Shown: positions 1-8,774 of the stretch, in pieces
How positions within the stretch are numbered: position 1 is the first letter of the stretch
Layout: each line of letters opens with the position of its first letter
Origin: Amycolatopsis sp. cg9
GTDB taxonomy: Bacteria; Actinomycetota; Actinomycetes; Mycobacteriales; Pseudonocardiaceae
Reading direction: 5' to 3'
Length of the DNA: 64,000 nucleotides
NCBI RefSeq assembly: GCF_041346945.1
Contig: NZ_CP166850.1
Location: 6,742,501-6,806,500, forward strand
Translations under genes and position numbers: made by a program
Notes under the pieces: model-generated
Seen by the model: only the letters and a program-made list of their open reading frames with translations
Told to the model about the DNA's origin: nothing
Database searches by the model: none

Positions 1-1
1 G

Positions 2-151
2 CAGGCGCTGGAACGCGACGAGATCGTCCGCTGCCTGGCCGAGCCGGGCGCGACGGTCGTGCAGGCCGCGGCGAAGCTCGGCATGGGCCGGGCGACGCTC
101 TACCGGAAGCTGGCGCAGTACGGGCTCAACGCGCGGCGGCTGAAATCCTGA
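2..151 (+). CDS. C-terminal end of a Fis-type helix-turn-helix protein (partial)
   Basis: Only the last 49 residues are in the window. They form a Fis-like helix-turn-helix: an N-terminal helix (QALERDEIVRCLAE), a second helix around VVQAAAKLGM, and a recognition helix RATLYRKLAQYGL. This is the usual C-terminus of sigma-54-activator-type or LuxR/Fis-type response regulators that bind DNA. The upstream part is missing, so the effector domain cannot be named. The stop overlaps the end of the convergent MFS gene by 26 bp. Confidence 0.75.
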   Translation, partial: QALERDEIVRCLAEPGATVVQAAAKLGMGRATLYRKLAQYGLNARRLKS

Positions 152-1337
152 CCGGCGGGCGCGCGGCCTCGGCCCAGCGGACCGCCGGGCCCATCGCCCA
201 GCCCGCCGCCAGGAAGACCCCACCCAGCAGCAGCCAGCCCGGCAGGCCCCAGCCGATCACCACGGTGGACAGCAGCACCGGCCCGATCGCGCGGGCCACC
301 GACACCCCGGTGCCGAAGAAACCCTGGTACTGACCCTGCCGGTCGGCCGGCGCGAGCGCGAAGCCGATCTCCCACGAGCCCGCCGACTGCAGCATCTCGC
401 CGAGCACCTGCACCAGCGCGCCCACGACCAGCACCGCGAACGCGACCGCCGGCGACGTCCCGGCCGCCGACAGCGCGAAGGCCACGCAGGACGCGAGCAG
501 CAGCACCCCGGACCGGCGGACCATCCTGGCCGCCGCGCCGATGCTCGCCAGCCGTCCGGCCACCCGGACCTGCAGCAGCACGACCAGGACGGTGTTGAGC
601 ACGAACAGCGCGGACACCGTCCAGCCGGGCGCGGCGGTCCGTTCGACGATCCACAGCGGGATCGCGACGCTCAGCAACGGCATGCGCAGCAACAGGATCG
701 CGTTGAGCAGCGTCACCAGTGCGTACGGGCGGTCGCGCAGCACGGCCAGCTTCGGCTCGCCGGTGCGCGGCGCCGAGCGCGGCACGGCGGGGAGCGCGAG
801 CAGGAGTGCGGCGGTGACCGCGAAACTGCCGGCGTCGAGCACGAAGACCGTCAGGTACGCCGTCGCCGTGTCGGCCGACAGCGCGAGCCCGCCCAGGCCG
901 GCGCCGACGGCGAGCCCAGCGTTGCCCGCGGACTGCAGCGTCGCCCGGACGCGCGTCCGGCGTGCCGGGTCGGCGAGCGCGGCCAGCAGCGCCTGCCGGG
1001 CGGCGGCCAGGCCGGTCTGGCAGCTGCCGTAGAGGCAGGCGGCGAGCACGAACAGCACCGGCGAGCGGACCAGCAGGAAGGCCAGGATCGACGCGCCCGT
1101 GGCGAGGGCCAGGAGCACGGCCGAGCCCCGCGCGCCGTGCCGGTCGGCGAGGTGGCCGAGCGGTACCCCGGCGACCGAGCCCACCGCCCAGCCGAGGGTG
1201 AGGCCGAGCCCGACCTGCGCCGGGGTCAGCCCGGCGATCCGGGTGAAGAACAGCACCGAGCACGTCAAGAACGCGCCGTCGCCGAGCGAGCCCACCAGCT
1301 GGGTGGCGGCGAGCAGGCGATCCGGGGTCTTCGTCAT
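126..1337 (-). CDS. MFS transporter
   Basis: A 403-residue major facilitator protein with about 12 hydrophobic spans. The cytoplasmic loop between TM2 and TM3 carries the family signature GHLADRHGARG. The start is the ATG at 1337 (MTKTPDR). A much longer open frame continues upstream but only mirrors the divergent regulator gene. MFS exporters of this size expel drugs or metabolites by proton antiport; the substrate cannot be read from sequence. It is divergent from a MocR-type regulator, and the shared 81-bp gap contains a dyad, so the regulator probably controls this exporter. Confidence 0.85.
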   Translation of the reverse strand: MTKTPDRLLAATQLVGSLGDGAFLTCSVLFFTRIAGLTPAQVGLGLTLGWAVGSVAGVPLGHLADRHGARGSAVLLALATGASILAFLLVRSPVLFVLAACLYGSCQTGLAAARQALLAALADPARRTRVRATLQSAGNAGLAVGAGLGGLALSADTATAYLTVFVLDAGSFAVTAALLLALPAVPRSAPRTGEPKLAVLRDRPYALVTLLNAILLLRMPLLSVAIPLWIVERTAAPGWTVSALFVLNTVLVVLLQVRVAGRLASIGAAARMVRRSGVLLLASCVAFALSAAGTSPAVAFAVLVVGALVQVLGEMLQSAGSWEIGFALAPADRQGQYQGFFGTGVSVARAIGPVLLSTVVIGWGLPGWLLLGGVFLAAGWAMGPAVRWAEAARPPVRISAAAR

Positions 1338-1360
1338 GGGGACGACGGTAGAGCGGAACT

Positions 1361-1405
1361 TGGCCCGATCCCAGATCCAATTCTGGTTCGGGCCATTGGG
1401 CCAAT
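1361..1405. promoter_or_regulatory. Probable MocR/PdxR operator between divergent genes
   Basis: The gap between the MFS start (1337) and the regulator start (1419) holds an inverted repeat, TGGCCCGA (1361-1368) with TCGGGCCA (1388-1395). It encloses a second short dyad, CCAGA/TCTGG, and is followed by the 11-bp palindrome ATTGGGCCAAT (1395-1405). Such nested dyads between a MocR gene and its divergent target are the usual binding site. The assignment is inferred from position. Confidence 0.55.
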
Positions 1406-1418
1406 GTAAGGTCGCCCG

Positions 1419-2825
1419 ATGGACTTCCACGTCAGCCTGGCCGGGCGTGGCGACCTGAGCGTCCGGATCTACCGCCAGCTGCGCGACGCCGTCCTCGACG
1501 GCAGGCTGCGGGCGGGGGAGCGGCTGCCGCCGACCCGCGAGCTGGCCCGGCGCCTGGCGGTGTCCCGCAACACCGTCGCGGTGGCCTACGACCGCCTCAC
1601 GGCCGACGGTTTCCTGACCGGCCGGGTCGGCGCGGGCACGTACGTCTCGGCTTCGCTGCCCGCGCCCCGGCGCCGCTCGGTGCCCTCGGCGGCGGGACCG
1701 CGCCCGAAGCCGGTGTGGCGCTCGCTGCCGCCACCGGTCGCCGCCGCCACCCGCGAGCCTTCCTTCGACTTCCGCGTCGGCATCCCCGACGCCGGGCTGT
1801 TCCCCCTCGAAACCTGGCGGCGCTTCCTCGCCCGCGAACTCCGGGACGGCGTTGCCCACTACGCGGGCCCTGAAGGCCACCCGGCCCTGCGCGCGGCGAT
1901 CGCCCGGCACGCCGGCGTTTCCCGTTCGGTGCGCGCGGAAGCGGAGGACGTCCTCGTCACCCAGGGCGCGCAGCAGGCACTGGACCTCCTGTGCCGGGTG
2001 CTGCTGTCCCCGGGCGACCGGGTCGCCGTCGAGGATCCCGGTTACCGCCTGGCGAAACTGCTTTTCGCCTCGCACGGAGCCGAAGTCGTGGGCGTGCCGG
2101 TGGACGGCGAAGGCCTCGACGTCGCGGCGCTGCCCCCGCGCACGAAGCTGGTGTACGTGACGCCTTCCCACCAGTTCCCGCTCGGCACGCCGATGTCCCT
2201 GCCCCGCCGCGCGGCGCTGCTGGCGTGGGCTTCGCGCGCGGACGCGCTCGTGGTGGAGGACGACTACGACAGCGAGTTCCGCTTCTCGGACCGGCCGCTG
2301 GAGCCGCTGCAGAGCCTGGACCGCGACGGGCGGGTGGCGTACGTGGGGTCGTTCTCGAAGACGCTGCTCCCGATGCTGCGCCTGGGTTTCCTGGTCGCGC
2401 CGGCGTCGCTGCGGGAGGCGTTGTGCCATGCCCGGCAGCTGTCCGATTGGCACGGAGATCTGCCCGCGCAGGCGGCACTGGCGCGGTTCATCGATGACGG
2501 TCTGTTCGCGCGGCACCTCCGCCGGGCGACGAAGGCGTACGCGGAACGGCACGGGCGGCTGGTGTCCACTTTGGACCGGGTGTTCGCCGGTCGGCTGCGG
2601 GTGGTTCCTTCGGCGGCGGGGTTGCACTTGTGTGCGCTGGCGGACGCCGACCTGGAGCCGATCGCCACCCGGGCGGCGGCCGCGGGGGTCGCGGTGCAGA
2701 CGCTTTCCGACCTTTGCGGCGGGTTTCCGTTGCCCGGTCTGGTGCTGGGCTACGGCTCGATCCCGGTGGAGAGGATCGACGCCGGTCTCGCGGCACTCGA
2801 CCGGGCCTGGGCTAACGACCACTGA
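1419..2825 (+). CDS. MocR/PdxR-family regulator (GntR HTH fused to aminotransferase fold)
   Basis: A 468-residue protein. Residues about 10-75 are a GntR winged helix (LPPTRELARRLAVSRNTVAV). Residues about 115-468 are a fold-type I aminotransferase domain with the PLP-binding lysine in SFSKTL (Lys314) and the DDYDSEF element. Members bind PLP and often an amine ligand, and act as regulators rather than enzymes. The ATG start is supported by the conserved N-terminus FHVSLAGRGDLSVRIYRQLR. It is divergent from an MFS gene with a shared operator, and its last 14 bp overlap the convergent NACHT gene. It could control vitamin B6 or an unrelated exporter regulon. Confidence 0.88.
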   Translation: MDFHVSLAGRGDLSVRIYRQLRDAVLDGRLRAGERLPPTRELARRLAVSRNTVAVAYDRLTADGFLTGRVGAGTYVSASLPAPRRRSVPSAAGPRPKPVWRSLPPPVAAATREPSFDFRVGIPDAGLFPLETWRRFLARELRDGVAHYAGPEGHPALRAAIARHAGVSRSVRAEAEDVLVTQGAQQALDLLCRVLLSPGDRVAVEDPGYRLAKLLFASHGAEVVGVPVDGEGLDVAALPPRTKLVYVTPSHQFPLGTPMSLPRRAALLAWASRADALVVEDDYDSEFRFSDRPLEPLQSLDRDGRVAYVGSFSKTLLPMLRLGFLVAPASLREALCHARQLSDWHGDLPAQAALARFIDDGLFARHLRRATKAYAERHGRLVSTLDRVFAGRLRVVPSAAGLHLCALADADLEPIATRAAAAGVAVQTLSDLCGGFPLPGLVLGYGSIPVERIDAGLAALDRAWANDH

Positions 2826-5800
2826 GGAGGGTGGTGAAACCGACTCCGAAGTCGCTCCCTCCTGACAAGGCAGCTGTGCAAGTGTCAGTCGCCCGCTGAG
2901 GTGCCTTCGAGCTCAGCTTGTCCCGGCACTTGGTGGCCAGTTCGGCGGAAGTGTCATGGATGTAGTCGAACGAGAGCGTGGGGAGCCGCTCGATTCGCAG
3001 GCGGAGCTCGGTCACTTGCGCGTACGTGATGAGAAGGCGCGGCGAGCCGCAGGCGCTGATCCGCTTGAGCAGCGCGTCGGTCAAGTCCGCCCGGCGCAGG
3101 TCGTAGGTGTCGAACGACAAGTCGTTCCTGTTCTTCAGCTGGGCGCATTCCTCGTCCGATACACCGTCCTCGAGCTCTCCTGGTGCAAGGTCACCGGGCT
3201 CTTTGTATCGAGTGAGCCGGTTCTTCGCGAGGTTTTCCGAGTACTGCGCGGCGAGTGACGGAAGGTCGAGATCACGACTGCCGATCACGACGGAGTCGAC
3301 GGAGGAGTCCGGCGCCACCTTTGACTGGCTGGCGTCGATGTTCACGATCGCGGATGCGGCTCTCTCGTGTTTCGGGTGGTAACTTCCGCGGCTCGACACG
3401 TAGGTCGACGCCAACGAGTTCATCGAGGAATCCCCGGAGCGCTCGCCGTCGGCATAGACGAAATCGACGATCAGCGGATCTTCGGCAAGACTCTGCGCGG
3501 CGGCGACGCCCTGGAGAACCGCTCGCATTTCCGTCGTGGGCAGCTCGGTGAACTTCCCGGCTACGGCGACGATCGAGTACGTGGAATTGTCCTTCGGTTC
3601 GTGTACCGATTCGATCTTCGTCAGGAGGTCGGAGTCGGTGCCGCTCCTGGTCAAGTGTCGTAGGTCGTCGTCGTCCAAGAATGCGAAACAGGCGGACTCG
3701 TGGTTGCCGAACGTGCGGGCCATCCGTGCATCGGCGCCCTGCCATCCGGTTGTCGCGCAAGTCGAAGGCTCGTTCAGCGCGATCAACGAAATCGAGGTAA
3801 TCAGCAGGATCGCCGTCACCGAGGCACCTGCGAGGCGCCACACCTTGGGATGGACGAGGGGCCTCTTCTGCGCCTCCGAAACCAGGCGCTCCTGCAAAGT
3901 CACGTGCCAGAACTGGTAAGACGCGCCGGCGACCCGCAGAATGCCGTGTTCGCGGGCGTCGTTCAAGTGGTGCATGACGCGCCAAGGGGAGCGGCGACCG
4001 AGGAAGAGAGCGAACCGGGTGGCCGTGAACCAAGTCCACGTATGGCTGCTCAGCAGCGCGGCCGCGCAGAGGACGAAGACCTCGAACATGCCGACGAGGG
4101 TGAGACGGAGGTCCGTCGGTGCGAATTCGGACCAGATGCCGTAGTAAGCGATGCGCGGGAGGTGTATCTCGGCGACGGTGGGAAAACTGAAGGCGACGGC
4201 GATCCGTTCTCCGAAGTGTCCGCCGATCGAGGCCGCGATCGTTGCCAACGGGATGGCGAGTGCCCCGGCTACCAGACCGGCCGAAAGCGACGAAGTGAGC
4301 GCGGTCTTGCGTGATTGGTGAAGGACTCGGGTCGGTCCACCCTTTTTCGGTCCCGTGCTCCCGTGTTTCGCCAGCTGGTGAGCTCCGACGGTCAGGCCGG
4401 CGACGATGGACAACGCCAGGAGCGCGGTTGCTTGCGTGGAGACACGGATGACGTCGGTGGCGTCGATGGTCGTTTGAGCGCTGGTCGTGACGATGAGGTA
4501 CCCCAGTCCGAGCAGCGACACCCAGAGCATCCCGGTCGCGGCGCCCGACCAGAAGCTGCGGCGCCGGGTCGGCCCGCCCGTGTGCAGGCGGAACGCAGAC
4601 ACGGTCAAACCCAGCAAGAAGACGTCGACGACGGGTGCGGCGACGAAGAGCTCCAGCGGACTGAGCAGTTGCACCCCACTGGCCAGGTGGGCCAGCGACA
4701 CGACGCCGGCGAGAGCCAGGGTGGCTGTGGGGAGCGTGAGGTACATGGTCCCGATGGTCGAAGTCGCGCGATCGGCGAGTTCCCACCAGTTCAGGTCGCG
4801 CTTACCATTTTTGTGCAGGTATTCGGCGAGGCGGGTCAGCCATTTCTTCTCCTTCCTCATCGCGGTCGCGTCGGCCGGCGGGTAGGCACTGTCGACCAGC
4901 TGGTCCAGGAGGTAGTTCTCGACGGCGTGGCCGGTCTTGAGCTGCTTGTCAAGAAGCGCTTGCGGATCACGCCGCTCGAAAGTCGCGGTGAACAGGGACA
5001 GCATGAGTGGTGTGGTCAGCGCGGTTCCGATGGGTCCCTGCGGGTGCTGCTCGATGTGGTCGACCACGGCCTTCCAATGGGAGTTGTCCTTGAGGTTTCG
5101 GACCACATCGACAGTCTTCACCGGAAGAAGCTCGACGACAGGAGTGCGCAGGAGCACGGGGGCCCCGCCGGTGATCTCCTCGCGGTACTCGTTCGAACGG
5201 CAGGTGAGGACGAGCGGGAGATCACCTTGCAGGGCTTCGTTGATCTTGTTGATCGCGGGGCGCCGAAAGTGCTCGGGAAGTTCGTCCAACCCGTCCAGGA
5301 TCGGCAACACCAGTTGCTGCGAAAGCAGGGTGCGAGGAGTCGCCGGATCGTCGCCGTAGTGCAGGGAAGCCAGAGTCTCGACGAGCCAATCTTCGAGGGT
5401 GTCGACCACCGGGTCCCACGACGACAACGACAGGAACATCGGGACCGGGGATCCGGGTGCGCGCGACCGGAGCAGACCAATGGTCAGGATGATCCCCAGG
5501 AACGTCTTTCCCGAACCGGGCTTGCCGATGACGACCAGCCGCCGGCTTGGAACGCTGTTGAACGCCTCGGCGAGTCTGAGCGCCGCCTGGTCGGGATTCG
5601 TCCCGGTCCGGCCGTCCAGCTTGAGCTCGACCTTGCCGAACCGTGCGTCCTCCCCGAAAACGGTCGCTGGGTCGGCGGCGAGAGCGGGATCGGATTTTCG
5701 CCAGGTCAGCGGGACTGTGCGCGCGTTGCCGAAGTGCTGCCGCCGATGCCGGACTTCCGCGGTCCACTGGTCCAGCAACCGAGCGGCGATCGTGTCTGCC

Positions 5801-6018
5801 GCTTGATCGCCGGGCGGAACCGGTTGACGCCGGAGCGCGAACGTGATGATCGAGGCAGCGGTGGTGCCGACCCCGATGAGGGAGACCGCGATATTGCCGT
5901 AGGAGACGTTCTCCTCAAGCGAGCTCGTCACGAGGGAGATCACCGACAGCAGCCCGACAACGGCGATGACGCACCCCGTGGCGATGAAGACGGCTTTCCG
6001 GTGACGCCTCGACATCAA
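2812..6018 (-). CDS. NACHT-domain NTPase with multiple membrane segments
   Basis: A 1068-residue protein. Two membrane spans lie at about residues 9-31 and 41-62. A NACHT NTPase follows, with Walker A GKPGSGKT (165-172), Walker B LPILDGLDELP (238-248) and a sensor region near LVLTCRSNEYR. About seven hydrophobic segments lie between residues 425 and 740, ending in a C-terminal region of about 330 residues with no motif I recognise. NACHT proteins are signal-activated ATPases, and bacterial ones include antiphage sensors; this membrane-anchored actinobacterial form is poorly characterised. It lies 59 bp downstream of a DHA2 exporter on the same strand. Two consecutive start ATGs are possible. 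Confidence 0.85.
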   Translation of the reverse strand: MMSRRHRKAVFIATGCVIAVVGLLSVISLVTSSLEENVSYGNIAVSLIGVGTTAASIITFALRRQPVPPGDQAADTIAARLLDQWTAEVRHRRQHFGNARTVPLTWRKSDPALAADPATVFGEDARFGKVELKLDGRTGTNPDQAALRLAEAFNSVPSRRLVVIGKPGSGKTFLGIILTIGLLRSRAPGSPVPMFLSLSSWDPVVDTLEDWLVETLASLHYGDDPATPRTLLSQQLVLPILDGLDELPEHFRRPAINKINEALQGDLPLVLTCRSNEYREEITGGAPVLLRTPVVELLPVKTVDVVRNLKDNSHWKAVVDHIEQHPQGPIGTALTTPLMLSLFTATFERRDPQALLDKQLKTGHAVENYLLDQLVDSAYPPADATAMRKEKKWLTRLAEYLHKNGKRDLNWWELADRATSTIGTMYLTLPTATLALAGVVSLAHLASGVQLLSPLELFVAAPVVDVFLLGLTVSAFRLHTGGPTRRRSFWSGAATGMLWVSLLGLGYLIVTTSAQTTIDATDVIRVSTQATALLALSIVAGLTVGAHQLAKHGSTGPKKGGPTRVLHQSRKTALTSSLSAGLVAGALAIPLATIAASIGGHFGERIAVAFSFPTVAEIHLPRIAYYGIWSEFAPTDLRLTLVGMFEVFVLCAAALLSSHTWTWFTATRFALFLGRRSPWRVMHHLNDAREHGILRVAGASYQFWHVTLQERLVSEAQKRPLVHPKVWRLAGASVTAILLITSISLIALNEPSTCATTGWQGADARMARTFGNHESACFAFLDDDDLRHLTRSGTDSDLLTKIESVHEPKDNSTYSIVAVAGKFTELPTTEMRAVLQGVAAAQSLAEDPLIVDFVYADGERSGDSSMNSLASTYVSSRGSYHPKHERAASAIVNIDASQSKVAPDSSVDSVVIGSRDLDLPSLAAQYSENLAKNRLTRYKEPGDLAPGELEDGVSDEECAQLKNRNDLSFDTYDLRRADLTDALLKRISACGSPRLLITYAQVTELRLRIERLPTLSFDYIHDTSAELATKCRDKLSSKAPQRATDTCTAALSGGSDFGVGFTTLLSGR

Positions 6019-6077
6019 AGGCTTTCCTCACGGTCGGTGGACTGCACAAGCAGTACTCGACCGGCGGAAGACGCCCG

Positions 6078-7484
6078 TTACAACTTCGTCGGGGATTTTT
6101 CGAAGCTGAGATCCTCCACGTAGTGGTCCGTGCGCCGCCGCGCCGCGATCAGCAACCCGCCCAGGCAAGTCGCCGCCGCCGTCGCGACCACCACCAGCCA
6201 TCCGCGGCGGAAGTCCGCCAGATCCGGGGTTCCCGCGAACACCGCCACCAGTACCGCCGTTCCCAGCACCGTGCCGATCTGCCGCATCGTCGTCACCGTC
6301 GACGAGCCCGCGCCCCAGCGCGCGGGCGGCAGGACCGTGCCCACCACTCCGGACAGGCTCGGCAGGATCAACCCCACCCCGACCCCCGTCAGCAACTGCC
6401 CCGGCAGCATCGACGCCGCGTAGTCCGGGGTCGCGCCCATCCGCAGCACCCAGATCAGCGCCCCCGCGCCGAACGAAACCGCGCCGAGGGCGACGATCGG
6501 GCCCGGGCCGAAGCGGTGGACGAACCGGCCGCCGAGGATGGACACCGGGACCACCACCAGCGGGCCCGGGGCCAGTGAAAGTCCCGCGACCAGGATCGAG
6601 TCGTGCCAGATCGAGGTCAGGAACAGCACGTTGCCGAACAGCATCGCCGCGAAGCCGGCCGCGAACACGCCCGTCGTCGCGCACGCCAGCCACAGCGTCG
6701 GGACGCGCAGCGCCGGCAGGTCCAGCACCGGGACCGCGTGGCGCGCCGAGCGCAGCGGGACCCACGCCAGCGCGAGCGCCGCCACCGCGAACGCCGCCAG
6801 GACGCCGGGCGAGCCCCAGCCGTCGTCCGGGGCCGAGACCAGCGCGTAGGCGAGGGCGCCCACGCCGATCAGCAGGCCGGCCGCGCCGAGCAGGTCCGGG
6901 ACGCCGGTCGAGGTGTCCCGGGACTCGCGCAGCACCCGCGGGCCGGCCAGCAGCGTCGCCGCGCAGATCGGCAGGTTCACCAGGAACACCCAGCGCCAGG
7001 ACGCCTCGACGAGCAGGCCGCCGACCGGCGGGCCGAGCGCCGCGGCCGCCGCGCCCACCGACGCCCAGACCCCCACCGCCAGTGGCCGCCGGTGCGGCGG
7101 GAACGCCGTCAGCAGCAGCGCCAGTGACGTCGGCATCACGAGCGCCGCGCCGGCCGCCTGCACCGCGCGGAAGAGGACCAGGACCGGGATCGACGGCGCC
7201 AGCGCGCAGGCGGCCGAGGCCAGCGTGAACACCGCGACGCCGGCGAGGAACAGCCGCTTCCGGCCGTAGCGGTCGGCGAGCCGCCCGGCCGGGGCGAGGC
7301 AGGCGGCGAACAGCACCGTGTAGCCGTTGAGCACCCACGACAGCGTCGCCAGGTCGTCGCCGGGGAACGCGGCCCGGATGCCGGGGAAGGCGATGGTGAC
7401 GATGAACGTGTCGAGGCTGGCCAGGAACGCCGCCGTCGAGACGACCAGCAGCACGAGGCCGGGCTTCGGCGCGGTGTCGGTCAT
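6078..7484 (-). CDS. DHA2-type MFS drug transporter (EmrB/QacA-like)
   Basis: A 468-residue protein with about 14 predicted spans. DHA2 features are the TM1 motif LDTFIVTIAFPGI, the loop GRLADRYGRKRLF and the TM5 stretch AALGPPVGGLLVE. Such proteins are proton-driven multidrug exporters in the membrane. The ATG start has an AGGAGGG ribosome binding site 3 nt upstream. A dyad (7492-7514) overlaps the leader, yet no TetR-type regulator lies beside the gene, so control may be from elsewhere. The NACHT gene follows 59 bp downstream and may be co-transcribed. Confidence 0.88.
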   Translation of the reverse strand: MTDTAPKPGLVLLVVSTAAFLASLDTFIVTIAFPGIRAAFPGDDLATLSWVLNGYTVLFAACLAPAGRLADRYGRKRLFLAGVAVFTLASAACALAPSIPVLVLFRAVQAAGAALVMPTSLALLLTAFPPHRRPLAVGVWASVGAAAAALGPPVGGLLVEASWRWVFLVNLPICAATLLAGPRVLRESRDTSTGVPDLLGAAGLLIGVGALAYALVSAPDDGWGSPGVLAAFAVAALALAWVPLRSARHAVPVLDLPALRVPTLWLACATTGVFAAGFAAMLFGNVLFLTSIWHDSILVAGLSLAPGPLVVVPVSILGGRFVHRFGPGPIVALGAVSFGAGALIWVLRMGATPDYAASMLPGQLLTGVGVGLILPSLSGVVGTVLPPARWGAGSSTVTTMRQIGTVLGTAVLVAVFAGTPDLADFRRGWLVVVATAAATCLGGLLIAARRRTDHYVEDLSFEKSPTKL

Positions 7485-7491
7485 GTCCCTC

Positions 7492-7514
7492 CTAGGTCCG
7501 AAAAAGCAACCTAG
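7492..7514. promoter_or_regulatory. Short inverted repeat in the leader of the DHA2 exporter gene
   Basis: CTAGGT (7492-7497) and ACCTAG (7509-7514) are perfect inverted arms separated by 11 bp. They sit 8 to 30 bp upstream of the exporter ATG, overlapping the ribosome binding site. It resembles a TetR/MarR-type operator, but no regulator is adjacent. Function is inferred from position only. Confidence 0.35.
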
Positions 7515-7565
7515 CCGGAGAACGTGAGTTTCAACAAGAGACTGACCTGTTCGGAGCGATCCAGC

Positions 7566-8042
7566 TCACGCCGCGGCGGCCTGCGCTTCGGCCCGGGCCT
7601 TGAGCGCCGCGAGGGTGTACTCGATCGACTCGACGTTGTACCCGGGCCGGTCGGCGCGGCCGGTGACCCGCGGGCCCATGAACTTCCGCACGATCCAGCT
7701 GCCGATCCGGTACCAGTTCTCGGTGACCACGCAGCCGTCCGGGGCCGGCGCCAGCACGTACTCCCAGCGCGAAACCCGCGAGCCGAACGGCGTCCGCACG
7801 TCGAAGGCGAACCGGCGCTCCGGCTCGAACGCGACCACCCGCACCCGCGTCCACCACTGCAGGGCGCCGTTCTCGTTGCGGCCGCGGAACCGCGCGCCGA
7901 GGGCCGGGCCGGTGCCGTCGAGCCAGCGGCCGCCGACGTTCTCCGGGCTCAGCTCGCCCATCCGCGGCAGGTCGGTGACCCACGACCACACCGCGCCCGC
8001 GCCGGCGGGGACGGTCACGCTGCGCGAAATCGTCGGTTCCAC
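7566..8042 (-). CDS. SRPBCC (START-like) family protein
   Basis: A 158-residue protein. The N-terminus TISRSVTVPAGAGAVWSWVTD and the motif pattern through GGRWLDGTGPALGARFRGRN match the polyketide cyclase/SRPBCC helix-grip fold, which binds hydrophobic ligands in a deep pocket. The start is taken as GTG at 8042 because the domain begins at once after it; longer frames upstream are shadows. No neighbouring gene suggests a ligand. It stands alone, facing away from the next gene. Confidence 0.8.
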   Translation of the reverse strand: MEPTISRSVTVPAGAGAVWSWVTDLPRMGELSPENVGGRWLDGTGPALGARFRGRNENGALQWWTRVRVVAFEPERRFAFDVRTPFGSRVSRWEYVLAPAPDGCVVTENWYRIGSWIVRKFMGPRVTGRADRPGYNVESIEYTLAALKARAEAQAAAA

Positions 8043-8210
8043 CCCACGACGGTGACAGCGCCGCCGGGGCCGGGGCAAGGCGTTCCGGCGTTGTCCGCAG
8101 CCGAGAAGAGCCGGGGTGAAAAACTCCCGGCCCGAACCGGGTTGCCGCCCCGCCATTCTGGGTACCTCGCGCGCGGAGGAGTGCGGAGGAGTCTTGACAC
8201 GGAGGGTGCG

Positions 8211-8726
8211 GTGGTCAGCGTGATCCCGATCGAGGTCGTGGGGATGGCCGTTCCGGTGCCGGGGGAGGCGCCCCTGATGTTGCTCCGGGAACCCGACGGC
8301 GCCCGCCGCTGGCTCGCCATCATGATCGGCTACGGCGAGGCCGAAGCCCTCGTGCGGGCCCGGGAGCAGATCGCGCAGCCGCGCCCGGGCACGATCGAAC
8401 TGCTCGGCGACGTACTCGCGGCGTTCGGCCAGGGCGTCGCCGCGGTCGAGCTGACCGAGGTGCGCGACGGGATCTTCTACGCCGACCTCGTGCTCGCCTC
8501 CGGCACCCGCGTGTCGGCCCGCCCGAGCGACGCGGTCGCGCTCGGCCTGCGCCAGGGCGCGCCGATCCGGGTCGCCGAAGAGGTGCTCGACGTCGCGTCC
8601 GTGCAGCTGGAGGTCGAGCAGGAGACCGAAGGACCGGCCGCCGACGTGCTGGACACCGAGGCCGAGGTCGCCCGGTTCCGCGCCGAACTCGACGCCCTGC
8701 GGCCCGAGGACTTCGACGACCTGTGA
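8211..8726 (+). CDS. Bifunctional nuclease (BFN) domain protein
   Basis: A 171-residue protein. Residues about 1-130 form a BFN domain, with PLMLLREPDGARRWLAIMIG near the N-terminus and VSARPSDAVALGLRQGAPI as the conserved C-terminal signature. A short acidic tail follows (ELDALRPEDFDDL). This domain is widespread in actinobacteria, and plant members have DNase/RNase activity; the bacterial role is unsettled. The start is GTG at 8211 because GGAGG sits 5 nt upstream. The preceding 168 bp hold no gene that I can support. Confidence 0.85.
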   Translation: MVSVIPIEVVGMAVPVPGEAPLMLLREPDGARRWLAIMIGYGEAEALVRAREQIAQPRPGTIELLGDVLAAFGQGVAAVELTEVRDGIFYADLVLASGTRVSARPSDAVALGLRQGAPIRVAEEVLDVASVQLEVEQETEGPAADVLDTEAEVARFRAELDALRPEDFDDL

Positions 8727-8774
8727 GCGCTCCGCTCCCTCCCGCCGGTACATTCCCCGGCGGGAGGGACGCCG

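Noticed and set aside
126..2822. Very long minus-strand frame through the MFS gene and the MocR gene
   Set aside because: Only its last 403 residues look like protein; the rest is Arg/Gln/His-rich noise that mirrors the MocR gene on the other strand.
2812..6018. NACHT gene as part of a defence island
   Set aside because: No second defence gene, toxin, methylase or mobile element lies near; it is flanked by exporters.
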